Assembly: GCA_030823965.1 (NCBI GenBank)
Contig: JAVBYP010000190.1
Span: 1 to 7,376, forward strand
Length of the DNA: 7,376 nucleotides
Reading direction: 5' to 3'
Source of the DNA: Sideroxydans sp.
GTDB lineage: Bacteria > Pseudomonadota > Gammaproteobacteria > Burkholderiales > Gallionellaceae
Positions 5,907-7,376 of this stretch are shown here, piece after piece. The translations under genes were made by a program, and so were the position numbers. Position 1 is the first letter of the stretch; every line of letters starts with the position of its first letter. Below the pieces are notes generated by a model. That model was not told where the DNA came from. It saw only the letters and a program-made list of their open reading frames with translations, and searched no databases.

Positions 5907-7178
5907 ATGAGTCATCTTCATATCAAACGTCGAAAGACGACTTCAGTTCGTGTCGGCGATATCCACATCGGTGGTGATGCACCCATCGTCATCCAATCCA
6001 TGACCAACACCGATACGGCTGACGCTGAAGGCACGGCAAAGCAAGTATACGAATTGGCGCAAGCGGGATCTGAGCTGGTGCGCATCACGGTGAACACGAC
6101 CGAAGCGGCCATTCAAGTGCCAATCATCCGCAAGTTGTTGGATGACATGGGTTGCGATGTGCCGCTCATCGGCGATTTTCATTACAACGGGCATCGTTTG
6201 CTCACTGAATATCCAGAGTGCGCGCAAGCGTTGGCGAAATATCGGATCAATCCAGGCAACGTGGGCAAGAACCGTAAAGGTGAAGACCAATTCGCCATGA
6301 TGATCGCGGTGGCCAAGCAGTATGACAAGCCGGTGCGTATCGGCGTCAACTGGGGCAGTCTGGATCAGGATCTTGTTGTGCGCATGATGGATGAGAATTC
6401 CAAACTGGCGCAGCCTAAAGAAGCGAACGAAGTGACGCGAGAGGCGCTCATCGTTTCCGCCTTGCAAAGCGCACAACGCGCGGAGGAACTGGGCTTGCCA
6501 CATGACCGTATCGTGTTGTCGTGCAAAGTGAGTGCTGTGCAGGACTTGATCGCTGTCTACACCGAATTGTCCAAACGCAGTGAGTATCCTTTGCATCTAG
6601 GTTTGACCGAAGCGGGGATGGGTTCCAAAGGCATCGTTGCATCGACCGCAGCGTTGTCAGTGCTGTTGCAACGCGGCATCGGCGACACCATCCGTATCTC
6701 TTTGACGCCTGAGCCGAACGGTGACCGCACGCAAGAAGTGGTGGTGGGGCAGGAGATATTGCAGACCATGGGCTTGCGTTCGTTCGCGCCGATGGTCACT
6801 GCCTGCCCAGGGTGCGGTCGCACCACCAGTACCGTGTTCCAAGAATTGGCGCAGGACATCCAGCGTTACTTGCGTTCGCAGATGCTGGTGTGGCGTGAGC
6901 AGTATGTAGGTGTGGAGGAGATGGATGTGGCCGTCATGGGCTGTATCGTCAATGGTCCCGGCGAAAGTAAGTTGGCCAACATCGGCATCAGCCTGCCGGG
7001 AACGGGTGAGACCCCTTCTGCGCCGGTGTATGTCGATGGTGAGAAGACGGTGACGCTGCGCGGTGAGAACATCGCCGAGGAATTCCAGAAGATAGTCGAT
7101 GACTATGTTGCCAATAAATATCCAAAACGCGCTGCGGGTGATAAACCATCGAAACGCATCGAAATAAAAGCGATCTAA
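5907..7178 (+). CDS. ispG: 4-hydroxy-3-methylbut-2-enyl diphosphate synthase (IspG/GcpE)
   Basis: This 423-residue iron-sulfur enzyme reduces 2-C-methyl-D-erythritol 2,4-cyclodiphosphate to HMBPP in the MEP (non-mevalonate) isoprenoid pathway, using flavodoxin or ferredoxin electrons. The TIM-barrel part carries [11 protein letters not shown] (29-39), LIGDFHYN (87-94) and YRINPGNVG (112-120). The [4Fe-4S] ligands are Cys300 and Cys303 ([10 protein letters not shown]), Cys346 ([11 protein letters not shown]) and, by family analogy, Glu353. Length agrees with proteobacterial single-insert enzymes. The ATG at 5907 is preceded by GGAA (5896-5899), 7 nt away, inside the end of rodZ. Longer in-frame starts would overlap rodZ heavily and add residues unlike the family. 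The gap to rodZ is 4 nt and to hisS 6 nt, so the gene is clearly operonic. Confidence 0.98.
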   Translation: MSHLHIKRRKTTSVRVGDIHIGGDAPIVIQSMTNTDTADAEGTAKQVYELAQAGSELVRITVNTTEAAIQVPIIRKLLDDMGCDVPLIGDFHYNGHRLLTEYPECAQALAKYRINPGNVGKNRKGEDQFAMMIAVAKQYDKPVRIGVNWGSLDQDLVVRMMDENSKLAQPKEANEVTREALIVSALQSAQRAEELGLPHDRIVLSCKVSAVQDLIAVYTELSKRSEYPLHLGLTEAGMGSKGIVASTAALSVLLQRGIGDTIRISLTPEPNGDRTQEVVVGQEILQTMGLRSFAPMVTACPGCGRTTSTVFQELAQDIQRYLRSQMLVWREQYVGVEEMDVAVMGCIVNGPGESKLANIGISLPGTGETPSAPVYVDGEKTVTLRGENIAEEFQKIVDDYVANKYPKRAAGDKPSKRIEIKAI

Positions 7179-7184
7179 CTCAAG

Positions 7185-7376
7185 ATGAGTAATCCCTCCT
7201 TACAAGCCGTAAAAGGCATGAACGATATTTTGCCGGACGAGGCGCAGCTGTGGCTGTGGTTCGAGGATACGGTGCGTGATTGGCTGGAAGGCTACGGTTA
7301 CCGCAACATCCGCATGCCTTTGGTGGAGCCTACCGCGCTTTTCAAGCGTGCCATCGGTGAGGTCACCGACATCGTC
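7185..7376 (+). CDS. hisS: Histidyl-tRNA synthetase, N-terminal part (3' truncated by window)
   Basis: The first 64 codons of a class II aminoacyl-tRNA synthetase that charges tRNA-His are visible, and the frame stays open to the window edge. The N-terminus, [19 protein letters not shown], matches the HisS family opening (typically ..AVRGMNDILP..). The stretch [20 protein letters not shown] followed by AIGEVTDIV is class II motif 1 of HisS. ATG 7185 follows the ispG stop by 6 nt. No clear Shine-Dalgarno precedes it (CTCAAG only), so translation may depend on coupling to ispG. The position directly after ispG is the usual proteobacterial arrangement. Confidence 0.96.
   Translation, partial: MSNPSLQAVKGMNDILPDEAQLWLWFEDTVRDWLEGYGYRNIRMPLVEPTALFKRAIGEVTDIV

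Noticed and set aside
5943..6596. Long antisense open frame (217 codons) opposite ispG
   Set aside because: It lies wholly within a strongly conserved gene, and its His/Arg/Gln-rich translation looks like a shadow frame. I saw no ribosome site or family resemblance.

Overview
This window is a stretch of proteobacterial chromosome, most likely from a betaproteobacterium (perhaps Nitrosomonadales or a relative). That placement rests on the gene order ndk-rlmN-pilW-rodZ-ispG-hisS, moderate base composition and protein character. Gammaproteobacteria share much of this order, so the placement is inferred rather than proven. All genes lie on the + strand.

The left third (1-2403) is the 3' part of a TRAP transporter operon. 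It holds the C-terminal half of the DctP periplasmic solute-binding protein, then the complete small (DctQ) and large (DctM) membrane subunits. A short GC hairpin with a T-tract separates dctP from dctQ and may let the binding protein be made in excess. dctQ and dctM overlap by ATGA. A strong intrinsic terminator at 2372-2403 closes the operon.

The segment 2404-2525 is a compact promoter region for ndk. It has an extended -10 element (TGaTAGAAT), nested inverted repeats over the -35, and a perfect 14-bp palindrome at the predicted transcription start. ndk (nucleoside diphosphate kinase) is followed by a 133-bp gap. Most of that gap is one long imperfect palindrome, which may be a REP- or MITE-like dispersed element.

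The right part (3091-7376) is a tightly packed housekeeping cluster. It holds rlmN (23S rRNA/tRNA m2A methyltransferase), pilW/pilF (outer-membrane TPR lipoprotein for type IV pilus secretin assembly), rodZ (cytoskeleton-linked shape protein), ispG (MEP-pathway isoprenoid enzyme) and the first 64 codons of hisS. Genes overlap by 1-4 nt or are 4-6 nt apart, and several Shine-Dalgarno sites lie inside the preceding gene, which suggests one transcript with coupled translation.

I found no CRISPR array, tRNA, rRNA, insertion sequence or defence/toxin gene. The coding content matches known families. The less explained material is in the two intergenic regions around ndk and in the lysine-rich tail of DctP. 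I see no convincing new biological system here.
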